64,000 nucleotides of DNA from Leadbetterella sp964563435 (GTDB lineage Bacteria; Bacteroidota; Bacteroidia; Cytophagales; Spirosomataceae): assembly GCA_964563435.1 (NCBI GenBank), contig CAZLXI010000002.1:62001-126000 (forward strand), written 5' to 3'. The notes under the pieces were generated by a model. The model had not been told where the DNA came from and ran no database searches. It saw only the letters and a list, made by a program, of their open reading frames with translations. Shown piece by piece: positions 25,825-34,100 of the stretch. Positions within the stretch are counted from its first letter, which is position 1; every line of letters starts with the position of its first letter. A program made the translations under genes and the position numbers.

Positions 25825-27822
25825 TTAAAAGGAAACATTGAGTCCCAGGGTGTAGGTGCGCGTGCTCGGGTACTTGTCCCTATGGTCAATACCCGGAGCA
25901 AAGGTGAAATCTCCTGAGTAACTTACACCTTCAGGATCAATTCCTTTATATCCGGTAAAGGTTAGCAGGTTAAGAACAGAACCGTAAACCCTGAGGTTAT
26001 TAATACCTTTGATGGTTCTTGCAGGCAGAGTATAACCCAGGGTTACATTATCAAGTTTCAGGTAATCCCCTTTTTCAATGTAATGTGAGACATACACCAG
26101 ATCGTTTTTCAGCTCTTTGCCATATACAGGATCATAGGCAGTTTTTAATGCATTATAAGCCTTGTTTACAGGATTTTCATAGTAAAGCCGCTGCATGTTC
26201 AGGATATCGTGGCCGAATGCCCCTCTGAAGTTGACGGTAAGGTCAAAACGCTGATAGTTCATGGAGTTATTCCAGCCCAAAAGAAATTTTGGTATGCCAT
26301 TTCCATAAAACTGACGGTCGGCCGGACTAGAGCTGGCTATGGGCACAACCTCTCCGTTTCTGTTTTCCACAAGCCATTTGCCGTTGTCATCCACGCCAAC
26401 ACTTTTGAGCACGAAAAACTGACCAATGGGACCACCGACCTGAACGCGGTGGGTAGTTACCTGGATTGGTTCTCCGGTGTGTCCTGCGTCAAAGTATTGG
26501 GAAGTAACCTCAAACTGGTCATTAGACAGGTCTATCAGTTTGTTTTTGTTGGTGGAAAAGGTCAGGTTGGTATTCCAGTTAAACGACTTCCCCTGAACAG
26601 CGTTGATGTTCAACAGGAACTCCAGCCCGGAGTTTTCCATGGATCCTGCATTCAGCATCATATTGGAAGTAAGGTAAGGCGGAACGGGCACACTGAAGTT
26701 GTACAAAAGGTCATTGACGGTTCGGGTATAATAGTCAACTGAACCGCTGATCCTGTTTTTAAGCAGACCAAAGTCTAAGCCCACGTTCCATTCTGTTTTC
26801 TTCTCCCATCTCAGGTCAGGGTTGAAATTCCGGGCAGGCACATAACCCGGCACCCATTTCCCTCCGATAAATGCCCCCTGGCCCTGGGCAAAGTTATGGC
26901 TGATCTGTGATTGATAGGGTGAGGAAGCGATGGTTCCTGTTACCCCGATTCCCGCTCTCAGCTTTAACTGGGAAACCGTCGTACTTCCCTTCAGGAAGTC
27001 CTCGTTGGCAATATTCCAGCCCAGGGAGAATGCAGGGAAGGTACCCCATTGGTTATTCTCTCCGAAAGTAGAGGAGCCTTCTCTTCTTACACTGGCCATG
27101 ACCATATATTTATCATTGAATATATAGTTGACACGGGCAAAGAAACCGGCCAGCTGCCATTTGCTTTTGTAGCTGGTCATGGTAGCCAGCCCCCGCAGTA
27201 AGGCAGTCCCGGCTTCCATTTTATTGTAAGAATAGGAGTCCGTAGGGAAATCAAAATTGTATACGTTAAAGGACTCACCTGTGTAATCCTGCCAGCTATA
27301 TCCTCCTAAAAGGGTAATACGATGGTTGTTCAGGACCTTCATGTAGTTGGTAGTTAACTCCAGCAGGTTTTCGGTAGACTGACCTGTGGAGCGGTTTGCC
27401 GTACCGTTCAGGTTGTTTTTAACCGTATTCACATGCCGGAAGTTCGTTGAGTTTCCGTAGAGGTTGTCTCCCTGCACACGGGAGGCCATTAGCTTAAAGT
27501 TCAGGTCACGTACAGGACGATAGTCTACCGATCCGCTGAAGCGCGCTTCTTTGCTTTTGTTGTCATTGATGGTTTCATGGATGATGCCCAGAGGATTATC
27601 GTACATGTAAGCATCATTTTCTCTCCATGTGCCGTTGTCATTTTTGATAACATCCGTCGGGTTTCGGATCATGGCCTGTCTCCATGCCCAGCCGCCGGCT
27701 CCGCCCTGCCGGGAGCTGGTGGAGGTATTAATGACCTGCAGATTGGTTTTGACCTTTCCGTCAAACATTTCATGGTTTAAATCCGCTCTCAACGCTACCC
27801 TTTGCTGACCGGTTTTTAGCAT
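25825..27822 (-). CDS. SusC/RagA TonB-dependent transporter, C-terminal part after an in-frame TAG
   Basis: These 665 codons encode most of the 22-strand beta barrel of a SusC-type receptor, ending in the usual aromatic-terminated last strand (TYTLGLNVSF). Typical barrel motifs include LKLRAGIGVTGT, FNPDLRWEKKTEWNVGLDFG and GWNNSMNYQRFDLTVNFRGAFG. The nominal ATG is just an internal Met: the frame continues upstream, without any shift, through three more codons to a TAG and then into the plug-encoding part at 27832. As a separate product it would have no signal peptide and could not reach the outer membrane. Together with the upstream part it makes 982 residues, a normal SusC length. Confidence 0.85.
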   Translation of the reverse strand: MLKTGQQRVALRADLNHEMFDGKVKTNLQVINTSTSSRQGGAGGWAWRQAMIRNPTDVIKNDNGTWRENDAYMYDNPLGIIHETINDNKSKEARFSGSVDYRPVRDLNFKLMASRVQGDNLYGNSTNFRHVNTVKNNLNGTANRSTGQSTENLLELTTNYMKVLNNHRITLLGGYSWQDYTGESFNVYNFDFPTDSYSYNKMEAGTALLRGLATMTSYKSKWQLAGFFARVNYIFNDKYMVMASVRREGSSTFGENNQWGTFPAFSLGWNIANEDFLKGSTTVSQLKLRAGIGVTGTIASSPYQSQISHNFAQGQGAFIGGKWVPGYVPARNFNPDLRWEKKTEWNVGLDFGLLKNRISGSVDYYTRTVNDLLYNFSVPVPPYLTSNMMLNAGSMENSGLEFLLNINAVQGKSFNWNTNLTFSTNKNKLIDLSNDQFEVTSQYFDAGHTGEPIQVTTHRVQVGGPIGQFFVLKSVGVDDNGKWLVENRNGEVVPIASSSPADRQFYGNGIPKFLLGWNNSMNYQRFDLTVNFRGAFGHDILNMQRLYYENPVNKAYNALKTAYDPVYGKELKNDLVYVSHYIEKGDYLKLDNVTLGYTLPARTIKGINNLRVYGSVLNLLTFTGYKGIDPEGVSYSGDFTFAPGIDHRDKYPSTRTYTLGLNVSF

Positions 27823-27831
27823 AATCCCTTC

Positions 27832-27834
27832 CTA
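27832..27834 (-). other. In-frame TAG interrupting the susC-like reading frame
   Basis: On the minus strand the codons read AAT TAC CGC GAC TAG GAA GGG ATT ATG. Both sides are in one frame and fit the SusC family, where this segment is commonly NYRDQEGI or similar, so a CAG to TAG change (one base) would explain it. TAG is used as an ordinary stop elsewhere in the window, for example at 57281-57283. Confidence 0.85.
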
Positions 27835-28773
27835 GTCGCGGTAATTTAATGTGCCGGTAAAGTTGGTTTTATGGTTTCCTCCGAAGAATGCCAGGTTATG
27901 GTTTTGACTGAGCGGATTTTGTAACACTTCATCCACCCAGTTGGTGCTTCCTCCCAAATCAGTATATTTATAACCCTGACCGATCAGTCTTCGGTAATCT
28001 GTCGCATCCATCATTTCCGGTTTACGGAAAATGCGCTGCTGGTTTACGTAGGCGTTGTATTCCACCGTGGCTCTGGAGTCGGAATTTTTATTCTTTTGTG
28101 TAGTAATCAGAATCACCCCACCGGTAGCTCTTGTGCCATAGATCGCTGCCGCAGAGCCGTCTTTCAGCACATCGATAGACTCAATGTCTTCCGGTGCCAC
28201 TGTAGTGATATTACCGGGTACACCGTCTATGATCACCAGCGGATTCTGGGAACCGTTGATCGAGTTAAGTCCCCGCAGGTTGATCTGGGTGGTAGCGTTC
28301 GGGTCGCCGCTGGGTGTGGTGATCCGTAAGCCGGCCACTTTACCCTGGATCAGCTGGGCAGCGTCACGAACGGTACCTTTCAGGAAATCCTCGGATTTTA
28401 CGCTGGCCACCGAGCTGGTAACATCTCCTTTCCTTTGTGTACCGTAACCCACTACCACCAGTTCGTCGAGGATAGAATTGCCCCCGGTCAGTGTAATGTC
28501 AAGGGTTCGCTGGTTGGTTAAGTTAACTTCCGTTTTGTCATATCCGACGGCTGATACTACCAAAACAGCATTTACGCCATAGCGGATGGAGAATTTCCCT
28601 TCCGCGTCGGTATAGGTATGGGTGCCGGAATTTTTGATTCCTACCATAGCTATTTCAATCGGTTTTCCTTCCTGATCCTTAACGGTCCCCGTTAAAGTGG
28701 TTTCCTGGGAAAATACCACCCGGGAGAGCACCATTAAAAACAGAAGGAGGCAGGCTGTAAGGTTTTTCTTCAT
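27832..28773 (-). CDS. SusC/RagA TonB-dependent transporter, N-terminal part (signal, CarboxypepD_reg-like, plug)
   Basis: These 313 codons encode the signal peptide (LTACLLLFLMVLSRVVFSQ), a carboxypeptidase-regulatory-like Ig domain (TGTVKDQEGKPIEIAMVGIK, about 25-100), the DELVVVGYGTQRKGDVTSSV segment that begins the SusC plug, the plug itself (about 110-235, with GSAAAIYGTRATGGVILITT) and the first barrel strands. It ends at an in-frame TAG after NYRD. A plug with only a few barrel strands cannot make a channel, so the truncated product should be non-functional unless the stop is suppressed or is a sequencing error. The frame on the other side is intact, which argues for a very recent change. 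Confidence 0.88.
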   Translation of the reverse strand: MKKNLTACLLLFLMVLSRVVFSQETTLTGTVKDQEGKPIEIAMVGIKNSGTHTYTDAEGKFSIRYGVNAVLVVSAVGYDKTEVNLTNQRTLDITLTGGNSILDELVVVGYGTQRKGDVTSSVASVKSEDFLKGTVRDAAQLIQGKVAGLRITTPSGDPNATTQINLRGLNSINGSQNPLVIIDGVPGNITTVAPEDIESIDVLKDGSAAAIYGTRATGGVILITTQKNKNSDSRATVEYNAYVNQQRIFRKPEMMDATDYRRLIGQGYKYTDLGGSTNWVDEVLQNPLSQNHNLAFFGGNHKTNFTGTLNYRD

Positions 28774-29181
28774 AGTAAAAAATTTAAGGTTAATTTAATT
28801 GAGCTCAAACGGGTTGAGTTGAACAAATTTCCCTATAAATGATGAAGTGTGCTCTGAGCATTTTAACCAATGAATACCGGAATTTAACAGTAAGTTAATA
28901 TTCTGAAAATGAGGCTTGCTGCAGGGTTTAGATGTGCGCAGAATAGGTTAAAATATGCATTCAGGGACAATAAGCGGCCGGAGAACCGGCTTGTTTCCGT
29001 GACAGATGTTACGGGGTATGGAGGTAATGATTTACTCCTTCCATGGCTATAATAAAAAAAGCAGCTATTTCTTATCCGTAGTTAATAAATGGCAGTGGAT
29101 TTTCATAGCAGATAACTTTTGAGTTAGTTTTGTGGTATAAATGGAATTTTCAAAAAGATGGAAAAGTCAAATAGAGCTATT
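28774..29181. other. 408-base intergenic region between susC-like and lipoprotein genes
   Basis: No convincing gene. Near the susC start there is an inverted repeat CTCAA-N5-TTGAG at 28804-28818 that could be an operator. At 28977-28990 a small hairpin (GCCGG AGAA CCGGC) precedes TTGTTTCC. TAGTTTTG at 29125-29132 fits a plus-strand TAnnTTTG box for the lipoprotein gene. All three are weak by themselves. Confidence 0.4.
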
Positions 29182-29511
29182 ATGAAAAAAAATGGGATGC
29201 TGGCGCTGCTGATACCTATAATATTATCGTGCAATGAGGTAACTCCCCAGGGCTACTATAATGCTAAAATTGCGGGGGAGGCATGTACGCTGATTGCCCA
29301 GGTGCGGGGAGGCAAAGATGTTAAAGAGTTAGATAAATACGATTACATAGATATCATTAACATCCCGCAGAACTTACGTTACGTAGGGGCAGATTTTTAT
29401 TTTAAGACTTATCAGATATCGACAGAACCCGTTTTCTGTAATCTTGCCGGTAGCAGCCTCCAACCGTCTTTAAGAATAGAAATTAATGAAGTTTCAGTTC
29501 AAAAGCCTTAA
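29182..29511 (+). CDS. Small lipoprotein of unknown function
   Basis: A 109-residue protein counted from the ATG at 29182, where MKKNGMLALLIPIILSCNEV is a standard lipoprotein signal with the Cys at 17; eight further codons are open upstream. The mature part contains two cysteines (GEACTLIAQVRGG and PVFCNLAG) and short beta-strand-like stretches, with no family that I recognise. It lies divergently from the susC-like gene and convergently with the AraC-type regulator, so it is a single-gene unit. Export to the periplasm or outer membrane is the only safe statement. Confidence 0.7.
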   Translation: MKKNGMLALLIPIILSCNEVTPQGYYNAKIAGEACTLIAQVRGGKDVKELDKYDYIDIINIPQNLRYVGADFYFKTYQISTEPVFCNLAGSSLQPSLRIEINEVSVQKP

Positions 29512-29566
29512 TAAAGCAACTTGGAGAATTTCAGGCTTGTTTGTTGAAGTCTTGTAAAACGATCGA

Positions 29567-30433
29567 TCAGGAAACATTTTTGATGTATTTGTTCAGGTAG
29601 TCTTTCGGGGATGCGCCCGCTACGTTTTTGAATACCCGGTTAAAATTGGCGATGCTGTTAAAACCACAACTGTACGCCACGCCTGAAATGTTATCGTATC
29701 TGCCGCTGGTGAGATTTTTACAGGCTTCGGTGACGCGAAGTTCATTCAAAAAGGTAACGAAAGTAACACCGGTGTGCTTTTTGAAATACCGGCAGAAAGC
29801 CTGGGGGGTAAGATGAGCCGCCGCCGCCACATCATCCAGGGTGAGCGGGCTTTTATAGTTCTTCAATACATAATTGTATATCTTGCCCATCCTTAAACCT
29901 TCTCCTTCCGAAATAGTCTCATTACTAAGTGAAGCCAGCTGGCCTGGCCTGGGCTCCATTTTGCAGAAAGCACGCAGGAGGTGAAGGAAATGAATGATCT
30001 GGTCGGTATGCGTTGCTTTCTGGATCTTCAGCATCCTTTTGGAAATAAAGGGGGCATAACATTCAGGTACTTTAAACCCGCCGCGATACTCTTTCACAAA
30101 GGAATGGAACGGCCTTAGCTCGGGAAGGTTCAAAAGCGCATTCAGAGAGCCGTCCGGATCGTAGAAAACCGACAGCGTATGCACTTCTTCTCCGTTGTCA
30201 GCAGAATGCGAACGAAAAACATGCGACTGCTGCGGTGCGATCAGGAATATATCATTACTGGCAAAATCGTGGAAGCTGTTATCTACAATGAGAGTGCCGT
30301 TTCCTTTGATGATCCAGATCAGCTGAGCCTCTTTGTGTCTGTGGAGATAAGGGTAGAACTGGGGGATCTTATCCTCCTGTACGAGAACAGACTTGTCGGG
30401 GGTAACCGGAATGGTGAATTGTAAAGGCTTCAT
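29567..30433 (-). CDS. AraC-family transcription regulator with cupin sensor
   Basis: A 288-residue regulator counted from the ATG at 30433 (MKPLQFTIPV). The N-terminal half is a cupin-type ligand domain (LHRHKEAQLIWIIKGNGTLI). The last 100 residues hold two helix-turn-helix units of the AraC type: LTLDDVAAAAHLTPQAFCRY and the second ending CGFNSIANFNRVFKNVAGAS, with the classical closing P-x-x-Y-L-like PKDYLNKY. It is encoded near the SusC/SusD genes but separated from them by a divergent lipoprotein gene. It could control those genes or the upstream deo genes; the sequence does not decide. A 7-base inverted repeat with arms at 30479 and 30501 lies just upstream. Confidence 0.9.
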   Translation of the reverse strand: MKPLQFTIPVTPDKSVLVQEDKIPQFYPYLHRHKEAQLIWIIKGNGTLIVDNSFHDFASNDIFLIAPQQSHVFRSHSADNGEEVHTLSVFYDPDGSLNALLNLPELRPFHSFVKEYRGGFKVPECYAPFISKRMLKIQKATHTDQIIHFLHLLRAFCKMEPRPGQLASLSNETISEGEGLRMGKIYNYVLKNYKSPLTLDDVAAAAHLTPQAFCRYFKKHTGVTFVTFLNELRVTEACKNLTSGRYDNISGVAYSCGFNSIANFNRVFKNVAGASPKDYLNKYIKNVS

Positions 30434-30858
30434 AACTCTCAATATTAGATTGAATCCGTAAATAAATTTAGCGTATATTAACTTGGTATCAAAATTTTCG
30501 CAAGTTACTTGTTAATATTTAAGCATTATTTGTTAAAAATAATCGTTAAATTCAATCGAATCGTGTATTTTTTACGCAAATAGCAAATGCAAAAGAAAAT
30601 TCCGCGATTCAACGCGGAATCAGAATTTGAATACAACGGAAGAAAAATCAGCTAAAGAAATATTGGGAATTCCTGCATTTTACCTAATGAGGATTTAACG
30701 CACTACCTGTGACCGTAACTATCGGAACTGTTTAAAAAGTGGTAGTTCGCCGCTGCGACAAAATGCAAGGCGCTATCACAAAAGCCCGGTAAGCGTCATG
30801 TAACGATGAAAGGCAACGGATTTTTTCCAGTACGCGGATCATCTCTGTGCAACCCGGA
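30434..30858. other. 425-base intergenic region before the AraC-type gene
   Basis: No gene seen. It holds an inverted repeat TAACTTG-N15-CAAGTTA at 30479-30507, close to the AraC start and possibly an operator. It also holds the hairpin described separately at 30599-30620. The rest has no recognisable structure. Confidence 0.5.
30599..30620 (-). terminator. Terminator-like hairpin ATTCCGCG/CGCGGAAT
   Basis: An 8-base perfect stem with a 6-base loop. Read on the minus strand it is followed by TTTTCTTTTG, as in a Rho-independent terminator. It lies about 240 bases after the deoD stop, which is rather far, and would separate deo transcription from the AraC gene. Confidence 0.45.
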
Positions 30859-31560
30859 TCACGCCAGGCCCAAAGCGATCTCCATCATGTTATTAAAGGT
30901 CTTTTCCCTTTCTTCCTGGCTGGAAGCCGAACCCGTCAGGATGTTGTCGCTTACCGTCAGAAGAGAGAGGGCGTTTACCCCGAAGCGGCAGGCCATGGTG
31001 TAAAGGATCTCCGTCTCCATGTCTATGCCCAGGATTCCGTGTGCTTTCCAGACGTCCCAGCGGTTAGGTTCCAGATCATAGAAAGTGTTGGTGCTGAAGA
31101 CGGTTCCGGGATGAACACGGATGCCCAGCTCTTTAGCGATTTCATGGGCCTGTAGCAGCAGCCTGAAGCTGGCTGTAGGAGCGAAATGCTGCTGTTTAAA
31201 GAGAACGCTGTTGGCGTCGGAATCACCGGATGCCCCGGTCACCAGCAGCACCTGGCCCAGCTCCAGGTCTTCCTGGATAGAGCCGCAGGTACCTACCCGG
31301 ATCAGGTTCTGACAACGGTAAGTATTGATGAGCTCGTGAATGTAGATGCCGGCACTTCCCATGCCCATCCCGGTTCCCTGGATGGAGACCCGCTGACCTT
31401 TATATAGTCCGGTAAACCCGAACATATTCCGGACTTTGTTGTAGCAGGTCACATCAGTCAGGTAGTTTTCCGCTACGAATTTTGCCCTCAGGGGGTCGCC
31501 GGGCAGCAGCACTGTTTCGGCGATGTCGCCCACGTTGGCCTCTAAATGTATGCTTCTCAT
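30859..31560 (-). CDS. deoD: Purine-nucleoside phosphorylase, DeoD type
   Basis: A 233-residue cytosolic enzyme that splits purine (deoxy)nucleosides with phosphate into base and (deoxy)ribose-1-phosphate. It is a hexameric-type PNP: LLPGDPLRAKFVAENYL binds phosphate, GTGMGMGSAGIY is the family glycine motif, GTCGSI follows, and GIDMETEILYTMA and TVSDNIL provide the nucleoside-binding Glu and the general-acid Asp. The length is normal. With deoC, deoB and the aldehyde dehydrogenase nearby it makes up a complete deoxynucleoside degradation route. A 143-base gap with a repeat-rich hairpin separates it from the dehydrogenase gene upstream. Confidence 0.95.
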   Translation of the reverse strand: MRSIHLEANVGDIAETVLLPGDPLRAKFVAENYLTDVTCYNKVRNMFGFTGLYKGQRVSIQGTGMGMGSAGIYIHELINTYRCQNLIRVGTCGSIQEDLELGQVLLVTGASGDSDANSVLFKQQHFAPTASFRLLLQAHEIAKELGIRVHPGTVFSTNTFYDLEPNRWDVWKAHGILGIDMETEILYTMACRFGVNALSLLTVSDNILTGSASSQEEREKTFNNMMEIALGLA

Positions 31561-31599
31561 TGTTTTTGTTTTGGGGCCGCAGCCCGGTTATTTGTTTAG

Positions 31600-31699
31600 T
31601 TAAAAACTAGAAGTTAAAAGTTAAAAGTTGCGGAACACTCTTTCATATATATAATACTAATGTACCGCAATTTTTAGTTTTTAGTTTTTAACTTTTCAC
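31600..31699. repeat. Imperfect inverted repeat of AGTTAAAA-type units
   Basis: The left arm (about 31600-31633, repeated AGTTAAAA units ending TTGCGG) and right arm (about 31665-31699, CCGCAA followed by TTTTTAGTTTTTAG-like units) are near reverse complements. This low-complexity hairpin fills the gap between deoD and the aldehyde dehydrogenase gene. It may act as an attenuator or RNA-stability element, which is a guess. Confidence 0.6.
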
Positions 31700-31703
31700 T
31701 TCC

Positions 31704-34064
31704 TCACGCTCCATACGGTATCCAGATATTTTTTACCTCACACGCTTTTCTCAGGAATTCTTTTTCCAGCGGATTATTCAGCCAGTCGTAATATTTTCCG
31801 TAATTCACCCAGGATCTTTTCATGGAGTCTGCGGACAGGAGTTCCACATTTTTACTACCTTCCTGTGTGCCGAAATACCAGATCCCTTCCACGTCATAAT
31901 GTTTTGCCAGTTCGGTGGCCAGGGCCTCTTTAGGGCCTGTGATGATATTCACCGTTCCTCCAGGCACATCCGATGTGTCGAGAATCTGGTAGAAATCGGT
32001 GGCAGAAAGGGGGGCAGTCTCTGAGGGGATCACCACTACGTTATTGCCCATGGCAATGGCGGGTATGACAGCGCTGACAAAGCCGAGGAGGGGAAATTCT
32101 TCCGGACAAACGATGCCCAGTACCCCTACCGGCTCGTTCATCGCCAGTGTGACGTTCCGGGAAGTGGTATTGTGCACCTGCCCGTCATATTTATCGGCAT
32201 AAGCCGCATAGGTGAAAATTCTTTCAATGGACCGGCTCACTTCCAGTGCGGCGTCTTTGGCCGAATAGCCGCAGGCTTCCACAAGCCGCTCTTCAAATTC
32301 TTTTTTCCTAGCCGAAAGGTTTTCAGCGATATAGTAGATCACCTGCGCACGCGCGTGGCCGGTGTTTTCCGCCCATTTTCCATTCCCTTGCGCAGCTTCC
32401 ACCGCATTCCGGATATCTTTCCGGGAACCTTCTCCCACTTCGCCTGCTACCTGTCCGGCCGGGTTGAGCACCTGAAGGCTGTAACCGTTATCGGGGCGGG
32501 CCTGTTTTCCGCCAATGTACATTTTGGGCGTGCGGTCGAGAGCGTGTCCCAAGGTTTTTGATCCTTCCGATACTTTAAAGCCAAAAGTTTTTTCCGCAAA
32601 GGCCTTGTCGTCTTTCGGTTTCACATACTCCATAAGTCCTTCCCGTCCGCCTTCTCTTCCAAAGCCGGACTCCCGGTAGCCTCCGAAGCCGGAAGCCGCG
32701 TCAAAAACATTGGTAGTGTTGATCCAGACGGTTCCGGCTTTAATTTTAGGGGCCACGTCAAGCGCCAGGTTAATGTTTTCGGTCCAGAGGCTGGCTGCCA
32801 GGCCGTAACGGGTATTGTTGGCCAGCTTTATGGCCTCCTGGTGACTGCGGAAGGTCATGGCCACCAGTACCGGCCCGAAGATCTCTTCCTGTACAATGAC
32901 CGACGCCGGAGACACATTCAGGAAAAGGGTAGGCGGGAAGAAGCAGCCGCCGGAGGGGATGTTTTCCAGCTGCCAGACTTCACTCCCTTCATTTTTTCCT
33001 TTTTCCACGAAGGAAGTAATGGTTTTGAGCTGCTCGGCGCTCACCACGGCCCCCATGTCGATGCCTTTGTCCAGCGGATTTCCCACAATAAGCTTCTGAA
33101 GGCGTGTTTTCAGTTTTTCGTAAAGCTGACCGGCGATACTTTCCTGGGCCAGCAGGCGGGAGCCGGCGCAGCACACCTGACCCTGGTTAAACCAGATGGC
33201 GTCTACCACCCCTTCCACCACCGAGTCGAGGTCGGCGTCTTCAAATACAATGAACGGCGATTTGCCGCCTAACTCCAGTGACAGCTTTTTCCCGGAACCG
33301 GCCGTGCTTTTACGGATGATCTTACCCACTTCGGTAGAGCCGGTGAAGGCTATTTTCTGAACACCGGGGTGGTTGGTCAGGGCAGCGCCCACGCTTCCGT
33401 GGCCGGTAATGATGTTTACCACGCCTTTGGGCAGACCTATATTCTGACAGATCTCAGCAAAGAGCAAAGCGGTCAGCGAGGTTTGTTCGGCAGGTTTCAG
33501 CACCAGGGTATTTCCCATGGCCAGCGCGGGGGCTATTTTCCAGGAAAGCATCAGCAGGGGAAAGTTCCAGGGGATGATCTGTCCCACCACCCCGATCTCC
33601 TTAAAGTCTTTCAGTTCAGAGCCCATCAGCTGAGCCCAGCCGGCATGGTGATAAAAATGGCGTGCTACCAGTGGAATGTCAATATCGCGGGTTTCGCGGA
33701 TAGGCTTACCGTTATCCAGCGACTCCAGTACGGCAAAGAGGCGGGAGTGCTTCTGGACCTGCCGGGCCAGGGCATAGAGGTATTTTGCTCTTTCATGTCC
33801 GCCGGCCTTCACCCATTCGGGCAGCGCTTTCTGAGCCGCCTTGACGGCCGCATCCACATCTTCGGGAGAGGCTTCCGCCACCTGGGCCAGAATGTCCCCG
33901 GTAGCCGGATTTACCGCCGGGAAGGTCTCCGGTTTGCTTACCCATTTGCCGTTGATGTACAGGCCGAAGGTCCGGTGATGCTTATCCAGAAATTCCATTG
34001 CATTCTTGTCGCTTTCAGGGGCCGGGCCGTATTCCATGGTATCAAATATTTCTTTAACTGTCAT
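31704..34064 (-). CDS. ALDH16-type aldehyde dehydrogenase with a second, degenerate ALDH domain
   Basis: A 786-residue protein counted from the ATG at 34064 (MTVKEIFDTMEYGPAPES); the further open codons upstream come from an intergenic repeat. Domain 1 (about 1-490) is a complete NAD-dependent aldehyde dehydrogenase: PWNFPL, TGSTEVGK, catalytic Glu264 in LELGGKSP and catalytic Cys298 in QGQVCCAG, at the normal distance of 34 residues. Domain 2 (about 500-786) repeats the coenzyme-binding half (EPVGVLGIVCPEEFPLLGF) but has no catalytic Cys region. This matches the ALDH16 family. In the deo context it would oxidise acetaldehyde released by DeoC to acetate. It lies between deoC and deoD in one direction. 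Confidence 0.88.
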   Translation of the reverse strand: MTVKEIFDTMEYGPAPESDKNAMEFLDKHHRTFGLYINGKWVSKPETFPAVNPATGDILAQVAEASPEDVDAAVKAAQKALPEWVKAGGHERAKYLYALARQVQKHSRLFAVLESLDNGKPIRETRDIDIPLVARHFYHHAGWAQLMGSELKDFKEIGVVGQIIPWNFPLLMLSWKIAPALAMGNTLVLKPAEQTSLTALLFAEICQNIGLPKGVVNIITGHGSVGAALTNHPGVQKIAFTGSTEVGKIIRKSTAGSGKKLSLELGGKSPFIVFEDADLDSVVEGVVDAIWFNQGQVCCAGSRLLAQESIAGQLYEKLKTRLQKLIVGNPLDKGIDMGAVVSAEQLKTITSFVEKGKNEGSEVWQLENIPSGGCFFPPTLFLNVSPASVIVQEEIFGPVLVAMTFRSHQEAIKLANNTRYGLAASLWTENINLALDVAPKIKAGTVWINTTNVFDAASGFGGYRESGFGREGGREGLMEYVKPKDDKAFAEKTFGFKVSEGSKTLGHALDRTPKMYIGGKQARPDNGYSLQVLNPAGQVAGEVGEGSRKDIRNAVEAAQGNGKWAENTGHARAQVIYYIAENLSARKKEFEERLVEACGYSAKDAALEVSRSIERIFTYAAYADKYDGQVHNTTSRNVTLAMNEPVGVLGIVCPEEFPLLGFVSAVIPAIAMGNNVVVIPSETAPLSATDFYQILDTSDVPGGTVNIITGPKEALATELAKHYDVEGIWYFGTQEGSKNVELLSADSMKRSWVNYGKYYDWLNNPLEKEFLRKACEVKNIWIPYGA

Positions 34065-34070
34065 TTCAAT

Positions 34071-34089
34071 GTTCACTGTTAGTTGTTCA
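34071..34089. repeat. Dispersed repeat copy GTTCACTGTTAGTTGTTCA
   Basis: This 19-base sequence in the gap between deoC and the aldehyde dehydrogenase gene is identical to 17105-17123. It lies just upstream of the chosen dehydrogenase start and creates a spurious N-terminal extension of the frame. Confidence 0.8.
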
Positions 34090-34100
34090 ATGTTCACTAT

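Noticed and set aside
25825..27822. The C-terminal susC piece as an independent gene starting at 27822
   Set aside because: The ATG is an internal Met of the SusC family; there is no signal peptide, and the frame continues upstream to the TAG.
27820..27834. Recoding of TAG as a sense codon (selenocysteine/pyrrolysine type) in susC
   Set aside because: TAG is used as a normal stop elsewhere in the window, no recoding hairpin is evident, and SusC does not need an unusual residue at this position; a point mutation is simpler.
33369..34082. A 237-codon open frame on the plus strand
   Set aside because: It lies fully antisense to the ALDH16-type gene, has no recognisable domain and is explained by the high-GC codon pattern of the real gene.
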